Below, piece after piece: positions 1 through 8,237 of a stretch of 64,000 nt of DNA (its first letter is position 1; each line of letters opens with the position of its first letter). The notes under the pieces are model-generated. The model worked only from the letters and a program-made list of their open reading frames with translations. It did not search any database and was not told the origin of the DNA. Source of the DNA: Alloyangia pacifica (GTDB lineage: Bacteria; Pseudomonadota; Alphaproteobacteria; Rhodobacterales; Rhodobacteraceae). The stretch is from contig NZ_JAIVKX010000009.1 in assembly GCF_020524285.1 (NCBI RefSeq), forward strand, positions 186,001 through 250,000, read 5' to 3'. Position numbers and translations under genes: made by a program.

Positions 1-1811
1 AAGGTGTGCCAGACCACGATGTCCTCGCCATCCACCGAACGGTTCGCCGCGGCGTAGGCCGGCAGCCCCGCACCGCCCGGATGCTGGTTCGGCGTGTAGC
101 CCGCCGCCCACATCTCGTCGCGGTCGAACTGCGTGACCCAGAGCGATTTGGTGGCAAAGCCCGCGCGTTGGGTGATCGAGGCCTCGTCATCCGCCAGCAG
201 CAGCGGCAGCCCCTCGGGGGCCAGCACATAGGCTGTGGGCTCGCCGAGGTAGTTGGTCGCCTCCGCCGAGGAGATGCGCCAGACCCGGCCCAGCTCGTTG
301 CGGGCGACGCGCTGCGCGTCCTCTTCGGTCTCGAGCCGGGTGATCTGCCGGGTGAAGGCATTGCCCACCGGGTTGCCCTTGCCCATCGGCACGCGCTTGA
401 CGTCGATCTCGTCCACCTGGTTCTTCAGCCCGTCGATGGCGAAGTCGAGCCGCGCCGAGAACATGTGCTGGTGCTGCGGCGCGCCGAGCTGCGGCGCCAG
501 TTCGGTGGCCCATTCATAGTCGCCCTCGGGGCGGCCCGAGGTGAAGACGATGCCGGTCGCCTTGCACTCCAGCTCGATTTTCCCGTCGAGGTAGAAGTAC
601 CAGTAGAAGCCGTAATCGTAGTTGCCGACCGTCACGAAGAAGGACACCACGAGACGGCGCTGGCGGCGCACGTCGGAGCGGCCGGTGAAGATGTCGGTGT
701 GCTTCCAGAGCGTGCCGAAGTCTTCCTCGTGGATGCAGACGGCGTTCTTGATCTCCATCGGGTTGCAGAAGTCATCGACCACGGTGGCGTCGACGTAGTG
801 GATCTCGCCCAGGCAATCGCAGCCCAGCACCAGCGAGTTCGCCAGACGCCCGAACTGGTACTCGCCCGCGTCGAAGTAGTTCTGCCACTCGTGCGTCGGC
901 TGCGGCTCGCCGTAGGGCACCACCATCTCCGACACCGAGGCGCGGTTCAGGATCGAGCGGTCGCGGTCGCCGTCCTTGAAGCGGATGTCGTGCAGGGTCA
1001 GCCCCTCGCGGCCGTTGAAGCCGACGCGGACCTTCCAGTTCTCCCAGCTCAGCACGTTGTCCTCCATGGTGAAGGACCCGCCCTGCGGCTGGGTGATGTT
1101 GAGCGGCTTCATCGTTTCGCGCTTTTCGATCGCCGGATCGAGGTAGTCGTCGTTCTGCGCGGGCACGGTGGGGAAGCCGGTGTCGACGAAGCGCAGCACC
1201 TTCCGCTCGGTGAGGTCGACGTGGCAGACGACGCCCTCGATCGGATGGGCCCAGAGCGCGTGGATCGCCTCGGCGCTCGGCGCCTGGAAGCTGAGCACGC
1301 GCAGCATGCGGCGGCCTTCCTCCTCCTCGAAGCCGAAGACGCCGGCCGAGAGCGGACAGCAGAAAACGGTGTCGAGGTCGGTGATGCCACGCTTGGCCAG
1401 CGCCTCGACGAAGCGCGGATCGGCCTTGGCGATCTCCTCGGCGGCGACGTAATCCTCGTCGAGCACCGGGCCCCAGCCGTCGACCTTGGGATCGAGGCTG
1501 CGCTGGTGAATGATCGTCTTCGCGGGGACGTCGACGATGACCTCGGTCAGCGCCCCGGCGGCAAGGTCGGTGACCAGCACGCCGATCTCGCGCGGGATGG
1601 CGGCGCCGGGAGTGAAGGCGGCGAGCGTCTCGCGGGCCGGCTCGCGCAGCATGACATAGGAGTAGCGCATGCTCTCCCCGGCAAATCCGGCGGCCTCCAG
1701 AACGGCCTTCAGCGTGGTGATCTCGGTCGCCGTAATCGGGTCCAGCGGGTGCTTGACGGTCTGCGCTGCGGCGGCCTCGGCGGGCGGGGTTTCGGTGATG
1801 GTGTCGGTCAT
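1..1811 (-). CDS. Copper-containing primary-amine oxidase (3' end beyond window)
   Basis: This gene enters from the left edge and is read on the minus strand from an ATG at 1811, preceded by GAGAGGACGAG. The 603 visible codons match topaquinone copper amine oxidases, which oxidise primary amines to aldehydes, ammonia and H2O2. The catalytic base is Asp314 in YFDAGEYQFG. Tyr398 in VGNYDYGF is the residue that becomes topaquinone. His447 and His449 in HQHMFSARLDFAID are two copper ligands. These positions are each 16 higher than in the Arthrobacter globiformis enzyme, so the third copper His would fall near residue 608, just outside the window. No signal peptide is visible, so a cytoplasmic Arthrobacter-like enzyme is likely. 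The AraC gene lies upstream in the same direction and is the obvious candidate regulator, as FeaR is for TynA. Confidence 0.93.
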   Translation of the reverse strand, partial: MTDTITETPPAEAAAAQTVKHPLDPITATEITTLKAVLEAAGFAGESMRYSYVMLREPARETLAAFTPGAAIPREIGVLVTDLAAGALTEVIVDVPAKTIIHQRSLDPKVDGWGPVLDEDYVAAEEIAKADPRFVEALAKRGITDLDTVFCCPLSAGVFGFEEEEGRRMLRVLSFQAPSAEAIHALWAHPIEGVVCHVDLTERKVLRFVDTGFPTVPAQNDDYLDPAIEKRETMKPLNITQPQGGSFTMEDNVLSWENWKVRVGFNGREGLTLHDIRFKDGDRDRSILNRASVSEMVVPYGEPQPTHEWQNYFDAGEYQFGRLANSLVLGCDCLGEIHYVDATVVDDFCNPMEIKNAVCIHEEDFGTLWKHTDIFTGRSDVRRQRRLVVSFFVTVGNYDYGFYWYFYLDGKIELECKATGIVFTSGRPEGDYEWATELAPQLGAPQHQHMFSARLDFAIDGLKNQVDEIDVKRVPMGKGNPVGNAFTRQITRLETEEDAQRVARNELGRVWRISSAEATNYLGEPTAYVLAPEGLPLLLADDEASITQRAGFATKSLWVTQFDRDEMWAAGYTPNQHPGGAGLPAYAAANRSVDGEDIVVWHT

Positions 1812-1880
1812 CTCGTCCTCTCGGGTGTCGCGGTTGTGCAAGAGGCTGAAGAGACGGACGCGGTGCATCTATTGCGAGAT

Positions 1881-1911
1881 GCGCCATAAATTCGATAATT
1901 TGCGCCAAATG
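1881..1911 (-). promoter_or_regulatory. Candidate AraC-type operator: two direct half-sites 21 bp apart
   Basis: Two direct copies of GCGCCAtAAA / GCGCCAaATG start at 1881 and 1902, exactly 21 bp apart, or two helical turns. On the gene-sense strand each reads T(T/A)TGGCGCA. AraC-family proteins typically bind such tandem direct repeats. The sites lie 70 to 100 bp upstream of the amine oxidase ATG, between it and the AraC gene. The second copy also overlaps a small palindrome at 1902-1915 (GCGCC-AAAT-GGCGC). Assignment to this regulator is inference. Confidence 0.45.
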
Positions 1912-2082
1912 GCGCGCAGCACGTCGATTGAAGGAGCCAAAGAGCGCGTTCTGGCACGGCGCGCGCGAAACCTGTTTCCCGGCCGCATCTTTGCTGGGCG
2001 ATTTGTCGCACCCGATGTGCACAACGCTGGCAGACTGCGAATGGCCGGTTTTCCCCGCGCCCGTCCCGGCGCGGTGAGTCGC

Positions 2083-3114
2083 CTAGCTGCGGCTGCGCGA
2101 GGGGGCCTCTCCGGTCCAGTTCCGCCAGGCACGCCAGAACACCGTCTCGTCGGAATAGCCCAGCGTCGCCGCCACCGACTTCAGCCGGGCACCGGGCCGG
2201 GCGAGCTGCTGCTCGGCGATCTGCCGGCGCTCGGCCTGCACCAGGGCGCGCAGCGAGGTGCCCTCCTGCGCGAGGTGGCGCTGCAGGCTGCGCGGCGCCA
2301 TGCCGAGCGCCCCGGCGACCGAGGGCAGGTCCACCGGCGCCCGCCCGAGGTTGCGGCTGACAATCATCCGCACCCGCTCGGCGACGCTCATCTCCGGATC
2401 CTGCGCCCGCACGAGATCGGCGACATGGCGCTCGATCACCGCGATCAGCCCGGCGTCCTCGGTGCGGCGCAAGGTGTCGAGCCCCTCCTCGCCGAAGAGC
2501 AGCCGGTTGGCGCTCTGCTCGAAGCGTACCGGCGCACCGAAGAGCCGCTCCAGAAGATCGGGGCGGCGCGAGGGCGCGTGCGAGAAATGCACCTCGGCGG
2601 GCGACCAGCCCCGGTCGAAGGACTGGCGCAGAAGCTGGCACAGCGAGGACAGCGAGAACTCGGCGTCCTGCGCCCCCGACGACTTGGCGGCGCCACGGAT
2701 CTGGTAGCTGATGCTGTGCCAGCCGTTCTCGTCCGGCTCGTGCGAAAAGATCATTTCGGTGGCGCTCTGCAATGCCGCGAGCGCGCCGAGGAAACGCGTC
2801 ATGCCAAGCCGCAGGGTCGCCGATTGTGCCAGCAGCAGCCCGGTGGGTCCGAGGTCGGCGGGGGTGATCGAGCGACCGAGGCGCGCACCGAGCACCGGGT
2901 CATGCGCGGCGCGGGCGGCGGCCTCGAAGAGCCGCAGGTAGGCGGCGAGCGGGATTTCCTCGTAGGGATCGCGCAGCGCGCCGGGGGCCAGGCCCTCGGC
3001 CTTCAGGATCGCGCCCAGGTCCTCGCCCCGCGCCTCGAAATGCCGCAGCACCGGCGCGAGCGCGGTGGCGCGCACGAAGGGCCGGTCGTCGGGCGGGCGT
3101 CTGGGAAGGGTCAT
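2083..3114 (-). CDS. AraC family transcriptional regulator
   Basis: This 343-residue protein has the AraC layout with an arabinose-binding-type ligand domain (Arabinose_bd-like, about residues 20-200) and a C-terminal double HTH from about residue 235. The first HTH reads VAGALGMAPRSLQRHL and the second contains LGYSDETVFWRAWRNWTG, the usual AraC signature region. It lies 271 bp upstream of the amine oxidase gene on the same strand, so it probably controls that gene in response to an amine or its aldehyde product. The intervening DNA holds a pair of direct repeats spaced like AraC half-sites. Upstream of its start are a 19-bp tandem repeat and an inverted repeat (TGCCGGGCA, 3182-3190, with TGCCCGGCA, 3219-3227) that may be control elements. 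Confidence 0.9.
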   Translation of the reverse strand: MTLPRRPPDDRPFVRATALAPVLRHFEARGEDLGAILKAEGLAPGALRDPYEEIPLAAYLRLFEAAARAAHDPVLGARLGRSITPADLGPTGLLLAQSATLRLGMTRFLGALAALQSATEMIFSHEPDENGWHSISYQIRGAAKSSGAQDAEFSLSSLCQLLRQSFDRGWSPAEVHFSHAPSRRPDLLERLFGAPVRFEQSANRLLFGEEGLDTLRRTEDAGLIAVIERHVADLVRAQDPEMSVAERVRMIVSRNLGRAPVDLPSVAGALGMAPRSLQRHLAQEGTSLRALVQAERRQIAEQQLARPGARLKSVAATLGYSDETVFWRAWRNWTGEAPSRSRS

Positions 3115-3237
3115 GGCGGCGCGGGTTCGGGACTGAACGGATCAGGAATGGCGGGTTCCGGCACTATCCCACCCCCACTCATGCCGGGCAAGCCAAGCGA
3201 TGCGCCGTGTTGCAGCCCTGCCCGGCAATCAAGGCGG

Positions 3238-3275
3238 CCAAACAGTCGGCCATGAACCAAACAGTCGACCATGAA
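3238..3275. repeat. Tandem 19-bp direct repeat (2 copies)
   Basis: Two adjacent 19-bp units, 3238-3256 and 3257-3275, share the sequence CCAAACAGTCGnCCATGAA and differ at one position (G against A). They sit between the AraC start codon (3114) and the acnB terminator, about 125 to 160 bp upstream of the AraC gene. This may be a tandem operator or a recent slippage duplication. Confidence 0.6.
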
Positions 3276-3307
3276 AAAGGCGGCGGGAGCCGAAGCCCCC
3301 GCCGCCG
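3274..3307 (-). terminator. Rho-independent terminator of acnB
   Basis: A stem of GGCGGCGGG (3279-3287) with CCCGCCGCC (3298-3306) is followed on the minus strand by five T residues (complement of 3274-3278). It lies 37 bp past the acnB stop, ending that transcript before the AraC gene. Confidence 0.8.
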
Positions 3308-3343
3308 CGATGTCACACTGCCCCTTGCCGGGGCGGCGGATGA

Positions 3344-6136
3344 TCAGAAGTGCACCGAACGCGCGGTTCCGGGAACCTCGACCGGCGGTGCGAACTTGGT
3401 CAGGTCGATGCCGTCCACCGCGGATTTGTACTCCTCGGCGCTCGGCGTGCGGCCGAGGATGGCCGAGAGCACGACCACCGGTGTCGAGGCGAGCAGCGAC
3501 TCGCCCTTCTTCTCGGCGCTGTCCTCCACGACGCGGCCCTGGAACAGGCGGGTCGAGGTGGCCAGGACGGTGTCGCCCTTGGCAGCCTTCTCCTGGTTGC
3601 CCATGCACAGGTTACAGCCCGGACGCTCGAGGTAGAGGATGTTCTCGTACTCGGTGCGGTTCTGGGTCTTCGGGAAGAGGTCGTCGAACTCGAAGCCCGA
3701 GTACTTCTGCAGGATTTCCCAGTCGCCCTCTTCCTTCAACTCGTCGATGATGTTGTAGGTCGGCGCGGCCACCACGAGCGGCGCCTTGAACTCGACCTTG
3801 CCCTGAGATTTCTCAAGGTTTTTCAGCATCTGCGCGACGATCTTCATGTCACCCTTGTGGACCATGCACGAGCCGACGAAGCCGAGGTCGACCTTCTTCT
3901 CGGCGCCGTAGTAGGACACCGGGCGGATGGTGTCGTGGGTGTAGCGGCGCGACGGGTCGGCGTTGTTGACGTCCGGGTCGGCGATCATCGGCTCGACGAT
4001 CTGATCGAGGTCGACCACCACTTCGGCGAAGTACTTGGCGTTCGCATCCGGGGTCAGCGCGGGCTTCTCGCCCGAGCGGATCTCGGCGATGCGCTTGTCG
4101 GCCTTGGCGATCAGCCCCGCCAGCGTGCCCGCCGCGTTGTCCATGCCCTTGTCGATCATCACCTGGATGCGGTGCTTGGCCAGCTCCAGCGAGCCGATCA
4201 GCGTCTCGTCGTTGGAGATGCAGATCGAGGCCTTGGCCTTCATCTCCGCGGTCCAGTCGGTGAAGGTGAAGGCCTGGTCGGCGAGCAGCGTGCCGATGTG
4301 CACCTCGATGACGCGGCCCTGGAAGACGTTGTCGCCGTGCTGCGCCAGCATCTGCGCCTGGGTGGCGTGCACCACGTCGCGGAAGTCCATGTGATCGGCC
4401 ATCTTGCCCTTGAAGGTGACCTTCACGGACTCGGGGATCGGCATGGTCGCCTCGCCGGTCGCCAGCGCCAGCGCCACGGTGCCGGAGTCGGCGCCGAAGG
4501 CGACGCCCTTCGACATGCGGGTGTGGCTGTCGCCGCCGATGATGATGTCCCAGTCATCCACGGTGATGTCGTTCAGCACCTTGTGGATCACGTCGGTCAT
4601 CGCGTGATACTGGTCCTTCGGGTCACGCGCGGTGATCAGGCCGAAGCTGTTCATGAACTTCATCAGGCGCGGGATGTTGGCCTGGGCCTTCTTGTCCCAG
4701 ACCGAGGCGGTGTGACAGCCGGACTGATAGGCGCCGTCGACGGTCGGCGAGATCACCGTGGCCGCCATCGCCTCGAGCTCCTGGCTGGTCATCAGGCCGG
4801 TGGTGTCCTGCGAGCCCACGATGTTGACCTTCACGCGCACATCCGACCCGGCGTGCAGGGTCTTGCCCGGCGTGCTGCCCACGGCGTTGCGGTTGAAGAT
4901 CTTCTCGACCGCGGTGAGGCCCTGGCCATCGACCGACACCTCTTTCGACGGTGCGTAGACCGGCGCGGGCTCAACGCCCAGCGTCTCGGCGGCAAATGTC
5001 TGCAGCTTCTTGCCGAAGACCACGGCGTAGGAGCTGCCGGCCTTCATGAACTCGACCTTCTGCGGGGTGAAGGCGGAGGAGACATCCACCAGTTCTTCGT
5101 CGCCGGCCTCGTTGTAGAGCTTCTTTTCCTTGGTGTTGATCGTCAGCACGGTGCCGGTGGCCACCGAGTACTTCTGATCGAGGATCGGGTTGCCCTCGTT
5201 GTTGAGGATCGGCTTGCCGTTCTCGTCGAGCTTCTTGACCCAGTTCTTCAGGTCGAGACCGATGCCGCCGGTCACGCCCACGGTGGTCAGGAAGATCGGC
5301 GAGATGCCGTTGGTGCCCGCGACGACCGGGGCGATGTTGACGAAGGGCACGTAGGGGCTGGCCTTCTTGCCGGTCCAGAGCGCCACGTTGTTGACGCCCG
5401 ACATCCGCGACGAGCCGACGCCCATGGTGCCCTTCTCGGCGATCAGCATCACGCGCTTGTCCGGGTGCTGCAGCTTCAGCGCCTCGATTTCCTTCTGTGC
5501 CGCTTCCGAGATCATGCACTTGCCGTGCAGTTCGCGGTCCGAGCGCGAGTGCGCCTGGTTGCCCGGCGACAGCAGGTCGGTCGAGATATCGCCCTCGGCC
5601 GCGATGTAGGTGACGATCTTGATCTCTTCCTCGACGTCAGGAAGCTTGGTGAAGAACTCGGCCTTCGCGTAGCTTTCCAGCACGTCCTTGGCGACGGCGT
5701 TACCGGCCTTGTAGGCGGACTCGAGCCGTTCCATGTCGGCCTCGTAGAGGAACACCTGGGTCTTCAGCACCTCGGCGGCCTGCGCGGCGATCGCCGCGTC
5801 ATCGCCGAGCGCGAGGTCGAGCAGCACCGCGACCGAGGGGCCGCCCTTCATGTGCGACAGCAGTTCGAAGGCGAAGGCGGGGGTGATTTCCGCAACCACG
5901 GCCTCGCCGAGGATGATCTTCTTGAGGAAGTCGGCCTTCACGCCGGCAGCGCTGGTGGTGCCGGGCAGAGTGTTGTAGATGAAGAACTCGAGCGAGTCCT
6001 TGCGGTATTCGTTGTCCGTGTCCTCGATCTGCGCGATCAGCTCTGCGACCAGAGCGCCATCGTCGATCGGCTTCGGGTGCAGACCTTCGGCTTTCCGCGT
6101 TTCGATTTCGGCCAGGTAATCGGTGTACAAGCTCAT
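3344..6136 (-). CDS. acnB: Aconitate hydratase B
   Basis: At 930 residues this is a standard-length bifunctional aconitate hydratase 2 / 2-methylisocitrate dehydratase, the TCA-cycle enzyme that interconverts citrate and isocitrate. The N-terminal HEAT-like domain begins MSLYTDYLAEIETRKAEGL. The three [4Fe-4S] cysteines are recognisable in GFVGSCMVHKGDM and in the CxxC of RPGCNLCMGNQ near the C-terminus. IIGGDSHTR is the family substrate-binding motif. The gene is monocistronic, with a strong terminator downstream and an extended -10 promoter about 90 bp upstream of the ATG. Confidence 0.98.
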   Translation of the reverse strand: MSLYTDYLAEIETRKAEGLHPKPIDDGALVAELIAQIEDTDNEYRKDSLEFFIYNTLPGTTSAAGVKADFLKKIILGEAVVAEITPAFAFELLSHMKGGPSVAVLLDLALGDDAAIAAQAAEVLKTQVFLYEADMERLESAYKAGNAVAKDVLESYAKAEFFTKLPDVEEEIKIVTYIAAEGDISTDLLSPGNQAHSRSDRELHGKCMISEAAQKEIEALKLQHPDKRVMLIAEKGTMGVGSSRMSGVNNVALWTGKKASPYVPFVNIAPVVAGTNGISPIFLTTVGVTGGIGLDLKNWVKKLDENGKPILNNEGNPILDQKYSVATGTVLTINTKEKKLYNEAGDEELVDVSSAFTPQKVEFMKAGSSYAVVFGKKLQTFAAETLGVEPAPVYAPSKEVSVDGQGLTAVEKIFNRNAVGSTPGKTLHAGSDVRVKVNIVGSQDTTGLMTSQELEAMAATVISPTVDGAYQSGCHTASVWDKKAQANIPRLMKFMNSFGLITARDPKDQYHAMTDVIHKVLNDITVDDWDIIIGGDSHTRMSKGVAFGADSGTVALALATGEATMPIPESVKVTFKGKMADHMDFRDVVHATQAQMLAQHGDNVFQGRVIEVHIGTLLADQAFTFTDWTAEMKAKASICISNDETLIGSLELAKHRIQVMIDKGMDNAAGTLAGLIAKADKRIAEIRSGEKPALTPDANAKYFAEVVVDLDQIVEPMIADPDVNNADPSRRYTHDTIRPVSYYGAEKKVDLGFVGSCMVHKGDMKIVAQMLKNLEKSQGKVEFKAPLVVAAPTYNIIDELKEEGDWEILQKYSGFEFDDLFPKTQNRTEYENILYLERPGCNLCMGNQEKAAKGDTVLATSTRLFQGRVVEDSAEKKGESLLASTPVVVLSAILGRTPSAEEYKSAVDGIDLTKFAPPVEVPGTARSVHF

Positions 6137-6216
6137 GGCGATCCCTACGGTTCAATGTTGGATTAAGCTGGAGCACCGGGCGGCGAGGACGTCCGGCGAA
6201 CGGCGGTCGGCTTATT

Positions 6217-6252
6217 GTATGCGGCAGTATACCAGTGGCGGAATGCTGGCAA
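6217..6252 (-). promoter_or_regulatory. Putative acnB promoter overlapping a GTAT/ATAC palindrome
   Basis: On the minus strand an extended -10, TGGTATACT (TATACT is the complement of 6226-6231), lies 15 bp from a TTGCCA -35-like element (complement of 6247-6252). The -10 is embedded in an inverted repeat with GTAT (6217-6220) and ATAC (6229-6232) arms. A repressor bound here would block the promoter. The 15-bp spacer is short, so the -35 is less certain than the -10. Confidence 0.45.
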
Positions 6253-6599
6253 GGGCGAATAGCAGATCGCCTTGCGACACTGGGGCGGAAGCCTGCTGTC
6301 CACCAGTACGAAAGTGCCTCTCAGGGGCGTCCCGCAGCGGCGCGCCCAAGGTATAGGCGTACCTACGTGCCAACGCCCGCCGTCACCTCCCCCGGCGGAC
6401 GTCCGAGGCTGCGGCGCGCTACTGATCCGACACAGCGCGCCCCTTGGGCCGCCGCCGCTCTGCGCACGCTTGACGGCCAAACCGCCCGCGGCCACAGTCC
6501 GCGCAACGATCAGCCTCCGCGCGCTGCGGGCAGCCCCCTCCTCGTGCGCGCCCGGCTGGCCTCATTCACCACGATCCGAAGAACGAAGGACGCCCCCCC
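6253..6599. other. Gene-free stretch between acnB and the DUF1330 gene
   Basis: I see no supportable gene here. The open frames lack ribosome-binding sites and show arginine/proline-rich shadow-type translations. No RNA gene or strong hairpin is evident. It presumably carries promoter DNA for the two divergent neighbours. Confidence 0.5.
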
Positions 6600-6893
6600 A
6601 TGAAAGGCTATTGGCTGGTGCTCGGCACCGATGTGACCGACCCCGAGGCGCAGGCGGAGTACGGCCGTCTCTGGGCCCCCGTCGCCGCCAGGTACGGCGC
6701 GAAAGTGAGACGCGGCGACCACGCACCCGCGCTGCTCGAGGCCGGCGACAAGTCTCGGATCCTGCTGGTGGAATTCGAGAGCCTCGCCAAAGCCAGGGCC
6801 TGCTACGACGACCCCGAGTACCAGGCCGCCCGCGCTTTTGCCATGAAGGCGGCGACGCGCGAGCTGGTGATCTTCGAGGGCGATCTGGGCTGA
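6600..6893 (+). CDS. DUF1330 family protein
   Basis: A 97-residue protein with the compact ferredoxin-like DUF1330 fold: MKGYWLVLGTDVTDPEAQ at the start, a central RILLVEFESLAKARACYDDP and a C-terminal ELVIFEGDLG. Family members are small cytoplasmic dimeric alpha+beta barrels related to antibiotic-biosynthesis monooxygenase folds, and their reaction is unknown. The gene stands alone between acnB (divergent) and the CoA-transferase island, and has its own terminator. Its function cannot be assigned from sequence. Confidence 0.85.
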   Translation: MKGYWLVLGTDVTDPEAQAEYGRLWAPVAARYGAKVRRGDHAPALLEAGDKSRILLVEFESLAKARACYDDPEYQAARAFAMKAATRELVIFEGDLG

Positions 6894-6917
6894 GCGCTCC
6901 CCCAAACGCTGCCATCC

Positions 6918-6953
6918 GCACGCGGCTCCCGGCGACGGGGGCCGCGTGCTTTC
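6918..6953 (+). terminator. Terminator after the DUF1330 gene
   Basis: A hairpin of GCACGCGGC (6918-6926) with GCCGCGTGC (6941-6949), extended by CCC/GGG pairs inside, is followed by TTTCGTC. It begins about 25 bp past the stop codon. Confidence 0.65.
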
Positions 6954-7001
6954 GTCTCGGCGCCGCGCCATCGGGCTTGACGCACCATGGGTGAAGCAGT
7001 C

Positions 7002-7034
7002 ATTCATATGTGAGCAGACCTTTCACAGAAGAAT
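7002..7034. promoter_or_regulatory. Paired IclR-type operators upstream of the CoA-transferase
   Basis: Two 14-bp sites of the form ATTC-N6-GAAT lie 19 bp apart: ATTCATATGTGAGC at 7002 and TTTCACAGAAGAAT at 7021. The same motif recurs at the other three promoters of this island. The second site ends only 9 bp before the ATG of the CoA-transferase, a position suited to repression. Confidence 0.6.
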
Positions 7035-7043
7035 GAGCGCCAG

Positions 7044-8237
7044 ATGACCGCCAGCCCTCCGACCCAGACCGCAAGCAGCCCGGCAGCCCCCCTGCCCGAG
7101 CGCCCGCTCGAGGGGCTCTTGGTGGTCGACCTCAGCCAGTTTCTCTCCGGCCCCTATTGCTCGCTGCGGCTGGCCGATCTGGGCGCGCGGGTGATCAAGA
7201 TAGAGCGCGCCGGTGCCGGGGACCTGTCGCGGCAGCTCTACCTGTCGGACACGGAAATCGGCGGCGACTCGACGATCTTCCACGCCATCAACCGCGGCAA
7301 GGAAAGCCTCGCGCTCGATCTCAAGGATCCGGCCGATCTTGCCGCGCTGAAGCGGCTGGTGGCGCAGGCCGACGTGATGATCCAGAACTTCCGCCCGGGC
7401 GTGGCGGACCGCATCGGCGTCGGATGGGAGGAGATGCACGCGCTCAATCCGCGTCTCGTCTACGGCTCGATCTCGGGCTACGGCGACGACGGGCCCTGGG
7501 TGAAGTTCCCCGGGCAGGACCTTCTGGCGCAGGCGCGCTCGGGGCTGATGTGGCTCACCGGCGACGCGGCGCAGGGGCCGGTGCCCATGGGGCTCGCCGT
7601 GGGCGACATGTTCGCCGGGGTGGCACTGTCGCAGGGCATTCTCGCGGCGCTGGTGCGGCGCGGCATCGACGGCATCGGGCGGCACGTGGAGACCTCGCTG
7701 CTCGAGGCGCTGGTCGATCTGCAGTTCGAGGTGCTGACCACCTGGCTCAACGACGGCCGCCGCCTGCCCACCCGCTCGCAGACCAATGGCGCCCACGCCT
7801 ACCTCGGCGCCCCCTACGGCGTCTATGCCGCCAAGGATGGCTACCTCGCGCTGGCGATGACCCCGCTCGACCGGCTGGCGGCGCTTCTGGAGCTGCCCGA
7901 ACTGGCCGGGCGCCCGGCCAGCGATGCCTTCAGCGCCCGCGACGCGATCAAGGCCCGGCTCGCCGAGCGCGTGGCCGAGAAGACCGTCGCCGACTGGCTC
8001 GCCATCCTGCAGCCCGCCGACATCTGGTGCTCGGAGGTGCTCAACTGGTCCGAGCTGATGCAGGCCGAGGCCTTCACCCGGCTCGACCTGCTGCAGACCG
8101 TGACCCGCGACGACGGCGTGTCGATCGACACCACCCGCGCGCCGCTGACCATCGACGGCCGCCGCCCGGCGGGCCGCCGCGCCGCGCCGCGCGTCGGCGA
8201 GCATTCGGAGACGATCCGCAAGGAGTTCGGACTATGA
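7044..8237 (+). CDS. CaiB/BaiF family CoA-transferase
   Basis: This 397-residue class III CoA-transferase moves CoA between carboxylic acids in the cytoplasm through an aspartyl-CoA anhydride. LSQFLSGPYCSLRLADLGARVIKIE-type N-terminal sequence marks the nucleotide-fold domain, and INRGKESLALDLKDP and MIQNFRPGVADRIGVGW are family signatures. Asp188 in GLAVGDMFAG fits the catalytic aspartate. The substrate cannot be told from sequence. The stop codon overlaps the start of the next gene by 4 bp (ATGA), so the two are translationally coupled. Two copies of the island palindrome lie directly upstream, predicting control by the IclR regulator. Confidence 0.93.
   Translation: MTASPPTQTASSPAAPLPERPLEGLLVVDLSQFLSGPYCSLRLADLGARVIKIERAGAGDLSRQLYLSDTEIGGDSTIFHAINRGKESLALDLKDPADLAALKRLVAQADVMIQNFRPGVADRIGVGWEEMHALNPRLVYGSISGYGDDGPWVKFPGQDLLAQARSGLMWLTGDAAQGPVPMGLAVGDMFAGVALSQGILAALVRRGIDGIGRHVETSLLEALVDLQFEVLTTWLNDGRRLPTRSQTNGAHAYLGAPYGVYAAKDGYLALAMTPLDRLAALLELPELAGRPASDAFSARDAIKARLAERVAEKTVADWLAILQPADIWCSEVLNWSELMQAEAFTRLDLLQTVTRDDGVSIDTTRAPLTIDGRRPAGRRAAPRVGEHSETIRKEFGL

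Noticed and set aside
6-1889. Plus-strand open frame of 627 codons at the left end
   Set aside because: It is the antisense shadow of the copper amine oxidase gene, whose catalytic residues are clear on the minus strand.
1940-1970. Possible sigma-54 promoter (TGGCAC) between AraC and amine oxidase genes
   Set aside because: There is no properly spaced GC element at -12, and it is on the strand opposite to the genes.
3350-6166. Open frame of 938 codons on the plus strand opposite acnB
   Set aside because: It mirrors acnB codon by codon, has an Arg/Asp/Leu/Val-rich composition typical of antisense frames in GC-rich DNA, and shows no motif or ribosome-binding site.
6235-6994. Overlapping open frames upstream of and across the DUF1330 gene
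   Set aside because: They lack ribosome sites and familiar motifs. The DUF1330 frame explains the conserved sequence.
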